Below, one piece after another: positions 9,350 to 18,070 of a stretch of DNA of 43,436 bases (position 1 is its first letter; the number at the start of each line of letters is the position of its first letter). Under the pieces are notes generated by a model. It searched no databases, was not told the DNA's origin, and saw only the letters and a program-made list of their open reading frames with translations. The position numbers were made by a program, and so were the translations under genes. Source of the stretch: Microbulbifer agarilyticus S89 (lineage in GTDB: Bacteria; Pseudomonadota; Gammaproteobacteria; Pseudomonadales; Cellvibrionaceae); assembly GCF_000220505.1 (NCBI RefSeq), contig NZ_AFPJ01000038.1, positions 1-43,436 of the forward strand, given 5' to 3'.

Positions 9350-9958
9350 TTACGGCTTTGACCGACGCTGGTGCTGCTCGAGGTTTTGTTGGCGTTTGCG
9401 CTCACTCTTGCGCAGCAAAATGTAGGTAGCTCCGAGGCCTCCGTGCTGCTTCTGCGCACTGTGGAACGCAAGCACTTCCGGTAACTGCGGCAACCAGGCA
9501 TTCACGCAGCTTTTCAGTACCGCCTGGGTCTTGCGCCCCTCACCCTTGCCATGGGTAATCAACGCACAGCGCACATCCGCTTCCAGGCAATCCCGCACAA
9601 ACTGATACAGCGCACTGCGCGCCATCTCCACGGAGTGGTTGTGCAGGTCGAGACGTGCATCCACGGTGTACTTACCCAGGCGCAGATTGCGGTAGACCCC
9701 GTTCTGTACCCCGTCGCGCTTGAATTCGATTGGGTCGAACGGCTCTACCGGCTCCACAAACTCACCGCCCAGCGGGTTCAACTCTTGATAGGTCTGCGCG
9801 GTCGCCGCCTCGCGGCGAGCACGCTGGTTGAGCGGGTCGCGGGTGTCTTTCTTCAACGCGCGGTGGCACTGCCCGGGGGAAAGCGGCTTTACGTCACCGA
9901 GCGCACCCATAGCGCCGCGAAAATCGTCCAGGTCACTTTTATCCACAACTACCCCCAC
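9350..9958 (-). CDS. smrA: Smr-domain endonuclease (SmrA-like)
   Basis: A 202-residue protein. The C-terminal Smr domain (about residues 98-185) has the signature LDLHNHS, the loop THGKGEGR (family form TGKG or HGKG) and the closing GATYILLRK. The N-terminal half is charged and typical of the short SmrA/YdaL type rather than the MutS2-fused type. E. coli SmrA is reported to nick DNA, and Smr domains are also known as RNA nucleases. The start is a GTG at 9956-9958; another in-frame GTG four codons on is equally possible. It is the last gene of the minus-strand run below the SDR gene (26-bp gap). Confidence 0.85.
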   Translation of the reverse strand: MGVVVDKSDLDDFRGAMGALGDVKPLSPGQCHRALKKDTRDPLNQRARREAATAQTYQELNPLGGEFVEPVEPFDPIEFKRDGVQNGVYRNLRLGKYTVDARLDLHNHSVEMARSALYQFVRDCLEADVRCALITHGKGEGRKTQAVLKSCVNAWLPQLPEVLAFHSAQKQHGGLGATYILLRKSERKRQQNLEQHQRRSKP

Positions 9959-9984
9959 ATAACAACTACTTTGGCCGGCAGCGG

Positions 9985-10848
9985 TCAGGGATCGAGAAAC
10001 AGATCCACCATCAACTCACCGGCCTTGGCGGGATTGTGCGCATACTGGCTGAAATCGTCTACCCCCCGGGTACGCAGCAGGGCCTCATCGATCCACTGGG
10101 CTCCGCTCAGGGACTTGTCGCTGGTGCGCAATATCTCGTAGGCTGCATCCGCCATCACCCCGGGCTTGCGGCTCTGGTGGAACATTTCGCGGCTGCCCAC
10201 GGCAAACTCGATCGCCGCGGTGGCGACAATGGTCTGCGGCCACAGGGTGGCGACGCTGATATTGGATTCACTCAGCTCTTCCGCCAGCCCCATGCTGAGA
10301 ATGGTCATGCCGTATTTCGACAGGGCGTAGGGCGCAAAGGGGCCAAGCCAGCGGGGCTCGAGATTGATCGGCGGCGACAGGCTCAGGATATGGCCGCTGG
10401 CCGACTGCTTCAGGTAGGGCATGGCCAGATGGGCCGTCAGGTACACGCCGCGGGCGTTGATATCCATCATCAGGTCGTAGCGCTTGGGCGGAGTGGCCTC
10501 CACGCTGGTAAGGTTGATGGCGCCGGCGTTGTTGATCACCCCATCAATACCGCCAAAGGTGTCTGCGGTTTTCTTCAGGGCTTCGGCCACCTGCTCTTCG
10601 TCGCGCACATCCACCTGCATCGGCAGGGCCTTGCCACCGGCGGCCTCCACCTCCTCGGCCACGGAGAAAATGGTGCCGGGGAGCTTCGGGTGGGGTTCGG
10701 CGGACTTGGCGGCAATGGCAATATTGGCGCCGTCGGCAGCGCACTTCAGCGCGATAGCGCGGCCGATGCCACGGCTGGCACCGGTGATAAAGATCGTTTT
10801 GCCCTTGAGGGCGCCCGTATTCTTGGTGAGAGTGATGTCTTCGCTCAT
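9985..10848 (-). CDS. Short-chain dehydrogenase/reductase (HSDL2-like)
   Basis: A 287-residue Rossmann-fold oxidoreductase. It has the cofactor-binding TGASRGIGRAIAL (about residues 21-33), the NNAG motif, and YALSK as the catalytic YxxxK. The serine position is unusual: the block LSLSPPINLEPRWLG resembles that of the hydroxysteroid dehydrogenase-like 2 group. Those proteins act on fatty-acyl or steroid-like substrates, but the reaction here is not known. It lies 42 bp downstream of a hotdog thioesterase and 26 bp upstream of the Smr gene, so these genes may form one transcript; the thioesterase pairing fits acyl-chain metabolism. Confidence 0.85.
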   Translation of the reverse strand: MSEDITLTKNTGALKGKTIFITGASRGIGRAIALKCAADGANIAIAAKSAEPHPKLPGTIFSVAEEVEAAGGKALPMQVDVRDEEQVAEALKKTADTFGGIDGVINNAGAINLTSVEATPPKRYDLMMDINARGVYLTAHLAMPYLKQSASGHILSLSPPINLEPRWLGPFAPYALSKYGMTILSMGLAEELSESNISVATLWPQTIVATAAIEFAVGSREMFHQSRKPGVMADAAYEILRTSDKSLSGAQWIDEALLRTRGVDDFSQYAHNPAKAGELMVDLFLDP

Positions 10849-10890
10849 ACAGGCGCTCCCTGGGTATCGTTTGGATTTTTCGCTATCGGC

Positions 10891-11343
10891 TTAGTCGTGT
10901 GAGGTCTCCGCCACCACCGCCGGGCAATAGATGTCTTTGAAGGTTTGCGGCATACGCTTGGGCTTGCCGCTGGAGAGTTCGATGCACACCAGCTGCCACA
11001 CCCCACGCAGAATCAGCGCCAGGTCACTGGCGCGGTAAATCTGGAACTTGCGCGTCATATTCAGGCGGCCATCGACCTTGGTCAGCCAGGTGCCGACCAG
11101 CAATTCATCGCCCTGTCTAGACGCCAGTATATAGTCGTACTCCGCGTGACGAATGGCCATTCCCCGGTCGAGGGCTTGATAATTAGTGACATCCAGGCCC
11201 AGCTCGACACTGTGCGACCAGCCGGCCTGTTCACACCAGCGCAGGTACTCTGCGTTATTGGCGTGGTGCAGGCCGTCCACGTGCTCCGGTGCCACCTGCA
11301 CGCGGTGAATATAGGGGTTGGGGTAATCCCACTGCATAACCAT
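10891..11343 (-). CDS. Acyl-CoA thioesterase, hotdog (4HBT/FadM-like)
   Basis: A 150-residue single hotdog-fold protein. The N-terminal pattern VAPEHVDGLHHANNAEYLRWCEQA matches the 4HBT/YbgC-FadM family motif D..GH.NN..YL.W.E.A, with the catalytic Asp in VDGLHH. Such enzymes hydrolyse acyl-CoA thioesters in the cytoplasm. There are two in-frame ATG codons (11341-11343 and 11335-11337); either could be the start. The terminator after secB lies just upstream, so this gene probably starts a new transcript with the SDR gene. Confidence 0.85.
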   Translation of the reverse strand: MVMQWDYPNPYIHRVQVAPEHVDGLHHANNAEYLRWCEQAGWSHSVELGLDVTNYQALDRGMAIRHAEYDYILASRQGDELLVGTWLTKVDGRLNMTRKFQIYRASDLALILRGVWQLVCIELSSGKPKRMPQTFKDIYCPAVVAETSHD

Positions 11344-11360
11344 GACTTCCTTGCAGAGAC

Positions 11361-11382
11361 AAAAAAGGCTCCCGAAGGAGCC
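11361..11382 (-). terminator. secB terminator
   Basis: On the minus strand GGCTCC-TTCG-GGAGCC is followed by six T (plus-strand AAAAAA at 11361-11366). It lies about 20 bp after the secB stop, with a stable UUCG tetraloop. Confidence 0.9.
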
Positions 11383-11402
11383 TTTCTCTGAACCGTCGCC
11401 GC

Positions 11403-11906
11403 TTAGGCGTCGGCTTTCTCACCGCCTTGCTCGGCAGCCTGCTGTTGCGCCTGCTGCAGAGCAGCCGCGAACAGGGCGTCAAAGTTGATCGGCGGCAGCA
11501 TCAGGGCAGGGAAGGAGCCCTTGGTTACTACGTTATCGATCACTTCGCGCGCGTACGGGAACAGGATGGTCGGGCACGCGGTGTTCAGCGCCTGCGCCAG
11601 CTGCTGGCCTTCCAGGCCCTTGATGCCGAACAGGCCGGCCTGCTGCACTTCCACCAGGAAAGCGGTTTCGTCTTCAACCTTGACGGTAATGGTCAGGGTC
11701 AGCGCCACTTCATACAGATCTTCGTCGATTTTAGCGGTTTTGGTGTTCAGCTCCTGGTTCACCTGGGGCTGCCACTGCTTCTTGAAAATCTCTGCACCCA
11801 TCGGGGTTTCGAAGGACAGGTCTTTCAGGTAGATACGCTGCATCGCGAATTGTACTTGTTGTTGTTCTTCGCCGTTTACCGCAGCGTTGTTTTGTTCTTC
11901 AGCCAT
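11403..11906 (-). CDS. secB: Protein-export chaperone SecB
   Basis: A 167-residue cytoplasmic chaperone that keeps preproteins unfolded and delivers them to SecA. The core has family blocks [37 protein letters not shown] and [16 protein letters not shown]...[17 protein letters not shown]. The ATG at 11904-11906 gives MAEEQNN, like other SecB proteins. An upstream in-frame TTG (11927) has no ribosome site and is not preferred. It is the third gene of the yibN-grxC-secB group, an order also found in E. coli, and ends at a strong terminator. Confidence 0.97.
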   Translation of the reverse strand: MAEEQNNAAVNGEEQQQVQFAMQRIYLKDLSFETPMGAEIFKKQWQPQVNQELNTKTAKIDEDLYEVALTLTITVKVEDETAFLVEVQQAGLFGIKGLEGQQLAQALNTACPTILFPYAREVIDNVVTKGSFPALMLPPINFDALFAAALQQAQQQAAEQGGEKADA

Positions 11907-12043
11907 GTCAGTAGCCTGTTCACTCAATTATGTTGGTTAAATGCCTTCCCTGAAAGAAGACTCCCTGTATGAGTCTTACTTATGGGGGCCTCGAAAACTC
12001 CTTTCAAGGCACCGGTTTAAATTTCTTTGTCGCGCCGCGCGCG

Positions 12044-12295
12044 TTAGCCCAGCAGGGTATCCAGCTGGCCGCTGCGCTCGATGGCCATCAGCTCATCACA
12101 GCCGCCCACATGGTGGTCACCGATCCAGATCTGCGGCACCGTGTGGCGCCCGGCCTTGGCGGTCATTTTCGCGCGGGCTGCGCGGTCGCCATCCACGGAG
12201 ATCTCCTTGTAAGGGACATTCTTGTTGTCCAGGAGATACTTGGCGCGGATGCAGAAGGGGCAATAACGGGTGGTGTAGATAACAACGTCTTTCAC
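12044..12295 (-). CDS. grxC: Glutaredoxin 3
   Basis: An 83-residue dithiol glutaredoxin with active site CPFC in YTTRYCPFCIRAKYLL, the cis-proline TVPQIWIGDHHVGGCDEL, and the GxxDL-type C-terminal helix. It uses glutathione to reduce protein disulfides and glutathionylated proteins in the cytoplasm. A GTG at 12293-12295 is chosen as start because GGAGG lies 10 bp upstream and the resulting length equals the family norm; an earlier GTG at 12331 would place that ribosome site inside the gene. It lies between the rhodanese gene and secB. Confidence 0.93.
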   Translation of the reverse strand: MKDVVIYTTRYCPFCIRAKYLLDNKNVPYKEISVDGDRAARAKMTAKAGRHTVPQIWIGDHHVGGCDELMAIERSGQLDTLLG

Positions 12296-12351
12296 GACCG
12301 GAAAACCTCCCAGGTAACCTCTTGGGCTCACTTAATCCAATGGCTGCTGAA

Positions 12352-12762
12352 TCAGCCTTTCACCAGCGGCAGCTTTTGATTTGCCCACTCGGACATACCG
12401 CCCTCGAGGCGACGCACGGTGTAGCCCGCCTTTTTCAGTTGACGGCCAACCGGGCCTGCGTGCTGGCCGATCTTGTCCGCCAGAATCAGGGTCTTCTCTT
12501 TATAGGGTGCCAGCTCGCCCATGCGCTTCTCGATTTCGCTGTGGGGAATGTGGATGGCGTCCACAATGTGCCCGGCAGTGAAGTCGGAGCGATCGCGTAC
12601 ATCGATCACCTTGGCCCCGTCGCTGTTGATCAGCTGGGTGGCCTCGTGGGCCGATGCGGGCTTACCCGCCTTGATACGTTCGGTGATGGCCAGCGCATAA
12701 ATCAGCGCCACCAACAGACTCACCAGCAGCCACTGCTCACTGATAAAGACGAAAAAGTCCAC
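12352..12762 (-). CDS. yibN: Membrane-anchored rhodanese-like protein (YibN-like), no catalytic Cys
   Basis: A 136-residue protein with one N-terminal membrane helix (about residues 7-27) and a rhodanese domain (about 35-132): KVIDVRDRSDFTAGHIVDAIHIP, then LEGGMSEWANQKLPLV. In active rhodaneses the loop after the LIL strand carries the sulfur-accepting cysteine; here it reads LILADKIGQHAGPVG, and the whole protein has no cysteine. It should therefore not transfer sulfur by the classical route. The order rhodanese-grxC-secB matches E. coli yibN-grxC-secB, which supports the name. Confidence 0.85.
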   Translation of the reverse strand: MDFFVFISEQWLLVSLLVALIYALAITERIKAGKPASAHEATQLINSDGAKVIDVRDRSDFTAGHIVDAIHIPHSEIEKRMGELAPYKEKTLILADKIGQHAGPVGRQLKKAGYTVRRLEGGMSEWANQKLPLVKG

Positions 12763-13188
12763 TTCGCCCCCAAATTTTCACAATTCGTTGTTTTGATACG
12801 GTGCGACCACAGACCAGGCAGTCCACCAGTTTAACGCCGTCGAGAATAGAACTGCTTCAGCACAATTACCGCACGGCACTCTTATTCCCTCTCAGACACT
12901 CAGTCTCGAGGTGGCGCAGTATACACGATGACGGCCGTTTCTTATTCAGCCAACTCAATCAGAGCCCGGCATCGCGACGCCGGCAAGAAAATGACCGCCT
13001 GGTACTGACCGATTACTGACCTGAGCCCTACAACAGGGTAAAATCCGCCACCTGCTGTCGTGCACCGCGCGGCCTGGCCCGTAGCGTGCATCCGCTGAAC
13101 GACCGCTTTCCGGCACCGACGCCGTACGGTCTGCCAGTCAGATATTTCGTTTGTCCCACACACGACCCAATACAGGAATCCCGACCCC
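12763..13188. other. Divergent intergenic region, yibN / gpmI
   Basis: These 426 bp separate the minus-strand yibN-grxC-secB genes from plus-strand gpmI-envC-ctpA and must hold both promoters. I see no convincing RNA gene, repeat or coding frame. An AGGA about 12 bp before the gpmI ATG is a weak ribosome site. Confidence 0.4.
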
Positions 13189-14733
13189 ATGGCCTCCGAG
13201 ACATCGCCCAAACGCCCCCTGGTACTGCTGATTCTGGACGGTTTCGGCCACAGCGAGCACAGCGAACACAACGCCATTGCCGCGGCCAAGAGCCCGGTGT
13301 GGGACGACATCTGGGCGAGCCGCCCCAAAACCCTGATCCACACCTCCGGCATGGCAGTGGGCTTGCCGGAAGGACAGATGGGCAACTCGGAAGTGGGCCA
13401 CATGACCCTCGGCGCCGGCCGCGTGGTGTACCAGAACTTCACCCGTATCAACAAGGCGATCCAGGACGGCGACTTCTTCAAGAACCCCGCCTACACCGCT
13501 GCGGTCGACAAAGCCATCGCCAGCAAGGGTGCGGTCCACATTATGGGCCTGGCCTCCGAAGGCGGCGTGCACAGCCACGACGACCACATTGTCGCCATGG
13601 CCACCCTGGCCGCCCAGCGCGGCGCCAAGGCGGTGTACATCCATGCATTTACCGACGGCCGCGACACGCCGCCGCGCAGCGCCGAAACCCCGCTGGCACG
13701 CCTGACCCAGGTGTGTGACGCACTGGGCACCGCGCGCATCGCCAGCATAGCCGGGCGCTACTTCGCCATGGACCGCGACAACCGCTGGGAGCGCGTGCAG
13801 CCGGTGTACGACCTGATCACCCAGGGCAAGGCGGAATACCAGGCCGAGTCCGCGCTGGCCGGTTTGGAAGCGGCTTATGCGCGCGACGAAAACGACGAAT
13901 TTGTTGCGCCGACCCTGATCGGTGAACCCGCGCCACTGAGCGATGGCGACGCGCTGATCTTTATGAACTTCCGCCCGGACCGCGCGCGCCAGCTGACCCG
14001 CGCCTTTACCGAAGCGGACTTTGACGGCTTCGCGCGCGCCGCCACGCCGCAGCTGGCCGACTTTGTGATGACCACCGAATATGCCAGCTCCATTGACGCC
14101 GCCTGCGCCTTCCCGCCGGAAAACCTGGTCAACACCCTCGGGGAGTACCTGCAGAGCCAGAACAAGACCCAGTTGCGCATTGCCGAGACAGAAAAGTACG
14201 CACATGTGACCTTCTTCTTTAGCGGCGGCCGCGAAGAGCCCTACAATGGCGAGGAGCGTATCCTGATTAAATCCCCGGATGTCGCCACCTACGACCTGCA
14301 GCCGGAAATGAGCGCGCCGGAAGTCACCGACAACCTGGTGTCCGCCATTGAGAGCGGCAAGTTCGACGCCATCGTGTGCAACTACGCCAATGGCGACATG
14401 GTGGGCCACACCGGTGTATTTGACGCTGCGGTACAGGCGGTGGAAGCGCTGGACGGTTGCGTGGACCGCGTGATCAAGGCGGCGCTGGCGGCCGGTGGCG
14501 AGGTGCTGATCACCGCCGACCACGGCAATGTGGAAGAGATGTTTGACGCAGGCTCCGGCCAGGTCAGCACTCAGCACTCCACCCTGCCGGTACCATTTGT
14601 GTACGTGGGCGAACGCGACGTGACCATGCGTGACGGCGGCAGCCTGGCGGACGTGGCGCCGACCATGCTGGCGCTGATGGGCCTGTCACAGCCCGTAGAA
14701 ATGAGCGGCGAGCCGCTGGTCAAAGTCAATTAA
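13189..14733 (+). CDS. gpmI: 2,3-bisphosphoglycerate-independent phosphoglycerate mutase
   Basis: A 514-residue Mn-dependent glycolytic enzyme that interconverts 3- and 2-phosphoglycerate. [10 protein letters not shown] holds metal ligand D17; [11 protein letters not shown] holds the phosphorylated Ser67; the transferase insert includes [22 protein letters not shown] and [12 protein letters not shown]; the C-terminal metal site is [10 protein letters not shown] with H in [10 protein letters not shown]. The length is normal for the family. It is first in gpmI-envC-ctpA, the gene order known from Pseudomonas, with envC 52 bp downstream. Confidence 0.97.
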   Translation: MASETSPKRPLVLLILDGFGHSEHSEHNAIAAAKSPVWDDIWASRPKTLIHTSGMAVGLPEGQMGNSEVGHMTLGAGRVVYQNFTRINKAIQDGDFFKNPAYTAAVDKAIASKGAVHIMGLASEGGVHSHDDHIVAMATLAAQRGAKAVYIHAFTDGRDTPPRSAETPLARLTQVCDALGTARIASIAGRYFAMDRDNRWERVQPVYDLITQGKAEYQAESALAGLEAAYARDENDEFVAPTLIGEPAPLSDGDALIFMNFRPDRARQLTRAFTEADFDGFARAATPQLADFVMTTEYASSIDAACAFPPENLVNTLGEYLQSQNKTQLRIAETEKYAHVTFFFSGGREEPYNGEERILIKSPDVATYDLQPEMSAPEVTDNLVSAIESGKFDAIVCNYANGDMVGHTGVFDAAVQAVEALDGCVDRVIKAALAAGGEVLITADHGNVEEMFDAGSGQVSTQHSTLPVPFVYVGERDVTMRDGGSLADVAPTMLALMGLSQPVEMSGEPLVKVN

Positions 14734-14785
14734 TCGAGGGCGCCCGCAGCGCGGGCAGCCCCAACATGCGAGAAAAGCAGAGACG

Positions 14786-15928
14786 ATGAAATTTCCCCGG
14801 TTTATCTTCGCCGCACTGTTATCGTTCACCCTGGTGCCAGCCTGCTTTGCGCAGGCTAGCGACGAAGAGCAGCAGGCGCGGCTGGCGGAAATCAAGCAGC
14901 GTATCGAAACCCTGCAGAAAGAACTCAACCAGGTAAAAAGCGATCGCGACCAGTTGCTCAGGGACCTGGAAGCCAACGAGAAAGACATCTCGGAGCTGCT
15001 GCAGCGCATCGACAAGATCAAGTCGGACATGCAGAGCCGCGGTGAAAAACTGCAGGAATTAAAACAGGAAGAAAAACAGCTCGAGGAATCCCGCCGAAGT
15101 ATGCAGCGGCGGGTCGAGCAGGAAGTCGCCGCCGCTTACCGACTCGGTCGCCAGGAGCAGATCAAACTGCTCCTCAACCAGCAAGATCCCCAGCACATCG
15201 CCCGCCAACTCCGCTACCACGACTACTTCCTCCAACAACGCAGCCGCGTGATCCACGACTACGTCAGCACCCTCGACCAGCTCTCCACCGTCAGCACCGG
15301 TATCGAACGGGAGCAAAGCACACTCGCGCGCGAACGCGACCAGCTGGAAGACAAACGCCGTGCGCTGGTCAGTGCGCAAAACCAGCGCCAGCGCACCCTC
15401 GACAAACTCGCCCAGCAACTGGCCAGCAAGGGTGGAGAACTCAATCAACTGCACAGCGACCGCAGCCGCTTGCAGCGCCTGGTGGATGAAGTGGGCCGCG
15501 CCATCGCCACCCTGATCAACCCCAGTGACCAGACCCCTTTCGCCAAACAGCGCGGGCGCATGCAGTGGCCAACCAAGGGCCGCCGCGCCAACGCCTTTGG
15601 CCAGCGCCGCGCCAACGGCATTACCTGGACCGGCGTCACCCTGCGTGCCAACGAGGGCAACCCGGTGCGCGCTATTCACCGCGGCCGTGTGGTGTTCTCC
15701 GATTACCTGCGCGGTCAGGGCATGCTGATCATCCTCGACCACGGCGACGGCTATATGAGCCTGTATGGCCAGAACCAGTCACTGACCCGCGCGGTCGGCG
15801 AGTGGGTGGAGCGCGGTGACACCATTGCCAAGGTGGGCAACACCGGTGGCGCCAGCCAGTCCGGCCTGTACTTCGAAATTCGCCGCAATGGCAAACCTCA
15901 GGACCCTACCGCGTGGTGTCGGGGATAA
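14786..15928 (+). CDS. envC: EnvC-like murein hydrolase activator
   Basis: A 380-residue exported protein: signal peptide (cleaved near FAQA|SDEE, residue about 24), a long coiled coil (about 25-245, heptad-rich, Glu/Gln/Arg/Leu) and a C-terminal LytM/M23 domain (about 270-378). The M23 zinc ligands are not kept: the usual HxGxD region reads NGITWTGVTL and the final HxH reads LYFEIRR. This is expected of EnvC, which does not cut peptidoglycan itself but activates the AmiA/AmiB amidases at the septum. The LDHGDGYMSLYGQN strand is conserved. It sits between gpmI and ctpA, as in related genomes. Confidence 0.93.
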   Translation: MKFPRFIFAALLSFTLVPACFAQASDEEQQARLAEIKQRIETLQKELNQVKSDRDQLLRDLEANEKDISELLQRIDKIKSDMQSRGEKLQELKQEEKQLEESRRSMQRRVEQEVAAAYRLGRQEQIKLLLNQQDPQHIARQLRYHDYFLQQRSRVIHDYVSTLDQLSTVSTGIEREQSTLARERDQLEDKRRALVSAQNQRQRTLDKLAQQLASKGGELNQLHSDRSRLQRLVDEVGRAIATLINPSDQTPFAKQRGRMQWPTKGRRANAFGQRRANGITWTGVTLRANEGNPVRAIHRGRVVFSDYLRGQGMLIILDHGDGYMSLYGQNQSLTRAVGEWVERGDTIAKVGNTGGASQSGLYFEIRRNGKPQDPTAWCRG

Positions 15929-16137
15929 CCTCCGACACCCCTTTTGCGACGCCGTCCGCCGACCGTTCCCCCTAACATATTTCCCTTTTCATTTTTATCC
16001 CGCCACGCGCACCCCAGTTCGAATCGCCGCCAACTTGAAAACCCCGGGTTGGCCCCGGGTCTACAATTTCAGGTGGAACATCACGAGTAGTAGCCGCGAT
16101 TTAGACAGTAACGATAAATGCCAAGGACGTGCAGATT

Positions 16138-17535
16138 ATGTTCACCCCCAAAATGCTGACCAGCCTTATCGGCGCGGCAGCACTCACCGCACTGCCGCTG
16201 ATGGGACTCAGCCAGGGCGACCCCGAAGAACGCGTATCGTTGGAGGCAGAATCCCGCCTGCCGCTGGAAGACCTGCGCAGCTTTGCCAAGGTGTTCGAGC
16301 AGATTCGCCGCGGCTATGTCAAAGAAGTCGACGACAGCACCCTGCTGGAATTTGCCATCAAGGGCATGCTGCAGGGACTGGACCCACACTCCTCCTACCT
16401 CGACAGCCGCTCGTTTACCGACCTGCAGGCCAACACCACCGGTGAGTTCGCCGGGCTGGGTATCGAGGTAGGTGTCGAGGACGACTACATCACCATCATT
16501 ACCCCCATGGACGATACGCCCGCGGAACGCGCCGGATTGCGCGCCGGGGATGTCATCCTGCGCCTCGCGGGCAAATCCATGCGCGGCGTGAGCCTGGACG
16601 ATGCGGTGGAACAGATGCGCGGCCCGGTAGGCTCCTCCGTGACCCTGACCATCGGTCGCAAGGGGCACAAGCAGCCGTTCGACGTGACGCTCAAGCGCGA
16701 CAAGGTGCGCGTGTACAGTGTGCGCGGCGAAATGCTGGAGGATGGCTACGGCTATCTGCGTATCAGTCAGTTCCAGCTGGACACCGGTGGCGACCTGATG
16801 CGCGCGATGAAAAAACTGGAGAAAAAGGGTGACCTGAAGGGCCTGATACTCGACCTGCGCAATAACCCCGGTGGCGTATTGCAGTCTTCTGTGGAAGTAG
16901 TGGATGCATTCCTGGAAGAGGGCCTCGTGGTCTATACCGAGGGCCGCAATGACGCGTCCAATCTGCGCTACTCCGCAAGCCCGGGCGATGTGACCAAGGG
17001 CGCACCCCTGGTAGTGCTGATCAACGACGGCTCCGCCTCCGCCGCAGAAATTGTGGCCGGCGCCCTGCAAGATCACCGCCGCGCGGTGGTGATGGGCACC
17101 GACAGCTTTGGCAAAGGCTCGGTGCAAACGGTGATTCCGATCAACGATGACCGCGCCATCAAACTCACCACGGCACTGTATTTCACGCCCAAAGGCCGCT
17201 CTATCCAGGCCCAGGGCATCAAGCCGGACATTACCGTGGAACGCGTGCAAATCACGCGCATGGAAGGGCGCTCGCGCTCCACCGAAGCGGACCTGGCAGG
17301 CCACCTCGGTAATGGCAATGGCGGCAAGGAAAGCGGTTCACAGGACCGCAAGCGGGCCAAGGCGGAAAAAGAAGACTGGTACAGTCGCGACAACCAAGTC
17401 TTTGAGGCTCTGAACGTGCTCAAGGGCCTCAATCTGTATGTGGGGCGTATGCCTGCCAAGCGCAGCGAACTCCGCGCAGATGCCGAGCAAGAGAAGGAAG
17501 AAACCGTTGCACAGGTGAACCCCGAGGATCTCTGA
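16138..17535 (+). CDS. ctpA: Carboxyl-terminal processing protease (S41, CtpA)
   Basis: A 465-residue periplasmic serine protease. It has a signal peptide, an N-terminal helical region with GLDPHSSYL, a PDZ domain (about residues 90-175, GEFAGLGIEV...RAGDVILRLAGKSM), and the S41 core with LRNNPGGVL, GSASAAE and GTDSFGKGSVQ. The Ser-Lys dyad maps to S301 and K326 (25 apart, as in the family). The ATG at 16138 is chosen because AAGGA lies 10 bp upstream; the GTG at 16129 is only 2 bp from that site. The tail is Lys/Glu-rich. CtpA proteases trim C-termini and, in relatives, degrade peptidoglycan cross-link hydrolases, which fits its place after envC. A 209-bp gap precedes it. Confidence 0.94.
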   Translation: MFTPKMLTSLIGAAALTALPLMGLSQGDPEERVSLEAESRLPLEDLRSFAKVFEQIRRGYVKEVDDSTLLEFAIKGMLQGLDPHSSYLDSRSFTDLQANTTGEFAGLGIEVGVEDDYITIITPMDDTPAERAGLRAGDVILRLAGKSMRGVSLDDAVEQMRGPVGSSVTLTIGRKGHKQPFDVTLKRDKVRVYSVRGEMLEDGYGYLRISQFQLDTGGDLMRAMKKLEKKGDLKGLILDLRNNPGGVLQSSVEVVDAFLEEGLVVYTEGRNDASNLRYSASPGDVTKGAPLVVLINDGSASAAEIVAGALQDHRRAVVMGTDSFGKGSVQTVIPINDDRAIKLTTALYFTPKGRSIQAQGIKPDITVERVQITRMEGRSRSTEADLAGHLGNGNGGKESGSQDRKRAKAEKEDWYSRDNQVFEALNVLKGLNLYVGRMPAKRSELRADAEQEKEETVAQVNPEDL

Positions 17536-17612
17536 GTATCTCCGAGGACTTCTGAGGGCCTCCGGGCCGGCAAACCAAACAAGCGCTTCAGCAGCGCGAC
17601 TCGTCAGCCCGT

Positions 17613-17686
17613 AAAACCGGCGTCCCTGTGATTTAGTACAGCTAGCAGCTAGCTAAACTTGTTACAGGAACGTCGGTTTTGTTTTT
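17613..17686 (+). terminator. Long hairpin terminator after ctpA
   Basis: Arms AAAACCGGCGTCCCTGTGA (17613-17631) and TTACAGGAACGTCGGTTTT (17662-17680) pair over 19 positions with two G:U pairs and one mismatch, and are followed by GTTTTT. The apex contains the perfect palindrome AGCTAGC-A-GCTAGCT (17640-17654). The U-rich tail suggests termination of the gpmI-envC-ctpA transcript. The stem is far longer than a normal terminator. Confidence 0.6.
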
Positions 17687-17764
17687 CTGGCAGTGCCGCC
17701 GCGACACCAAACCGGTCGCGGTGCCGGTGCGCAGGTTTAACCGCTATGCAGTAACGAGGTAGTC

Positions 17765-18001
17765 ATGCAGCAGTATCGCCGTGGCGAACAGAACACCCGG
17801 ATCCCCGCTCGCTCAGACCGTTTTTATAAGCTGGGTGACGATTGGTATTTCAATGTGCGCGGCGGCAAGGCCTTCGGGCCCTACCGCTGCCGAGACGAGG
17901 CCGAAAAGGCGCTACAGGCCTTTCTCCATCCAAAGCACGACTATCACGGCAACGTGCGACCATTTGGGCGCCTGCGCCGCCCCTCGCTGAGGCGCACCTA
18001 A
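17765..18001 (+). CDS. DUF6316-like small protein
   Basis: A 78-residue basic cytoplasmic protein. Its pattern RRGEQNTRIPARSDRFY, WYFNVRGGKAFGPYRCRDEAEKALQAFL resembles the small DUF6316 family of gammaproteobacteria, which is named from memory and has no known function. GAGGT lies 5 bp before the ATG. The basic tail (RPFGRLRRPSLRRT) could bind nucleic acid, but that is only a guess. It stands alone between the ctpA hairpin and the AraC-type cluster. Confidence 0.7.
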   Translation: MQQYRRGEQNTRIPARSDRFYKLGDDWYFNVRGGKAFGPYRCRDEAEKALQAFLHPKHDYHGNVRPFGRLRRPSLRRT

Positions 18002-18070
18002 GTACGGTTCAGCCTAACAACATGCCGCCAGGCGAGAACACGTGACAGGCTTGCCAGCGCGTCATTGAGG

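Noticed and set aside
13138-14577. A 479-residue minus-strand frame opposite gpmI
   Set aside because: Antisense shadow of a highly conserved gene in high-GC DNA; no family features.
16038-16060. CCCGGG-TTGGC-CCCGGG hairpin upstream of ctpA as a terminator
   Set aside because: No T-run follows and the arms are self-palindromic. It may be chance in GC-rich DNA.
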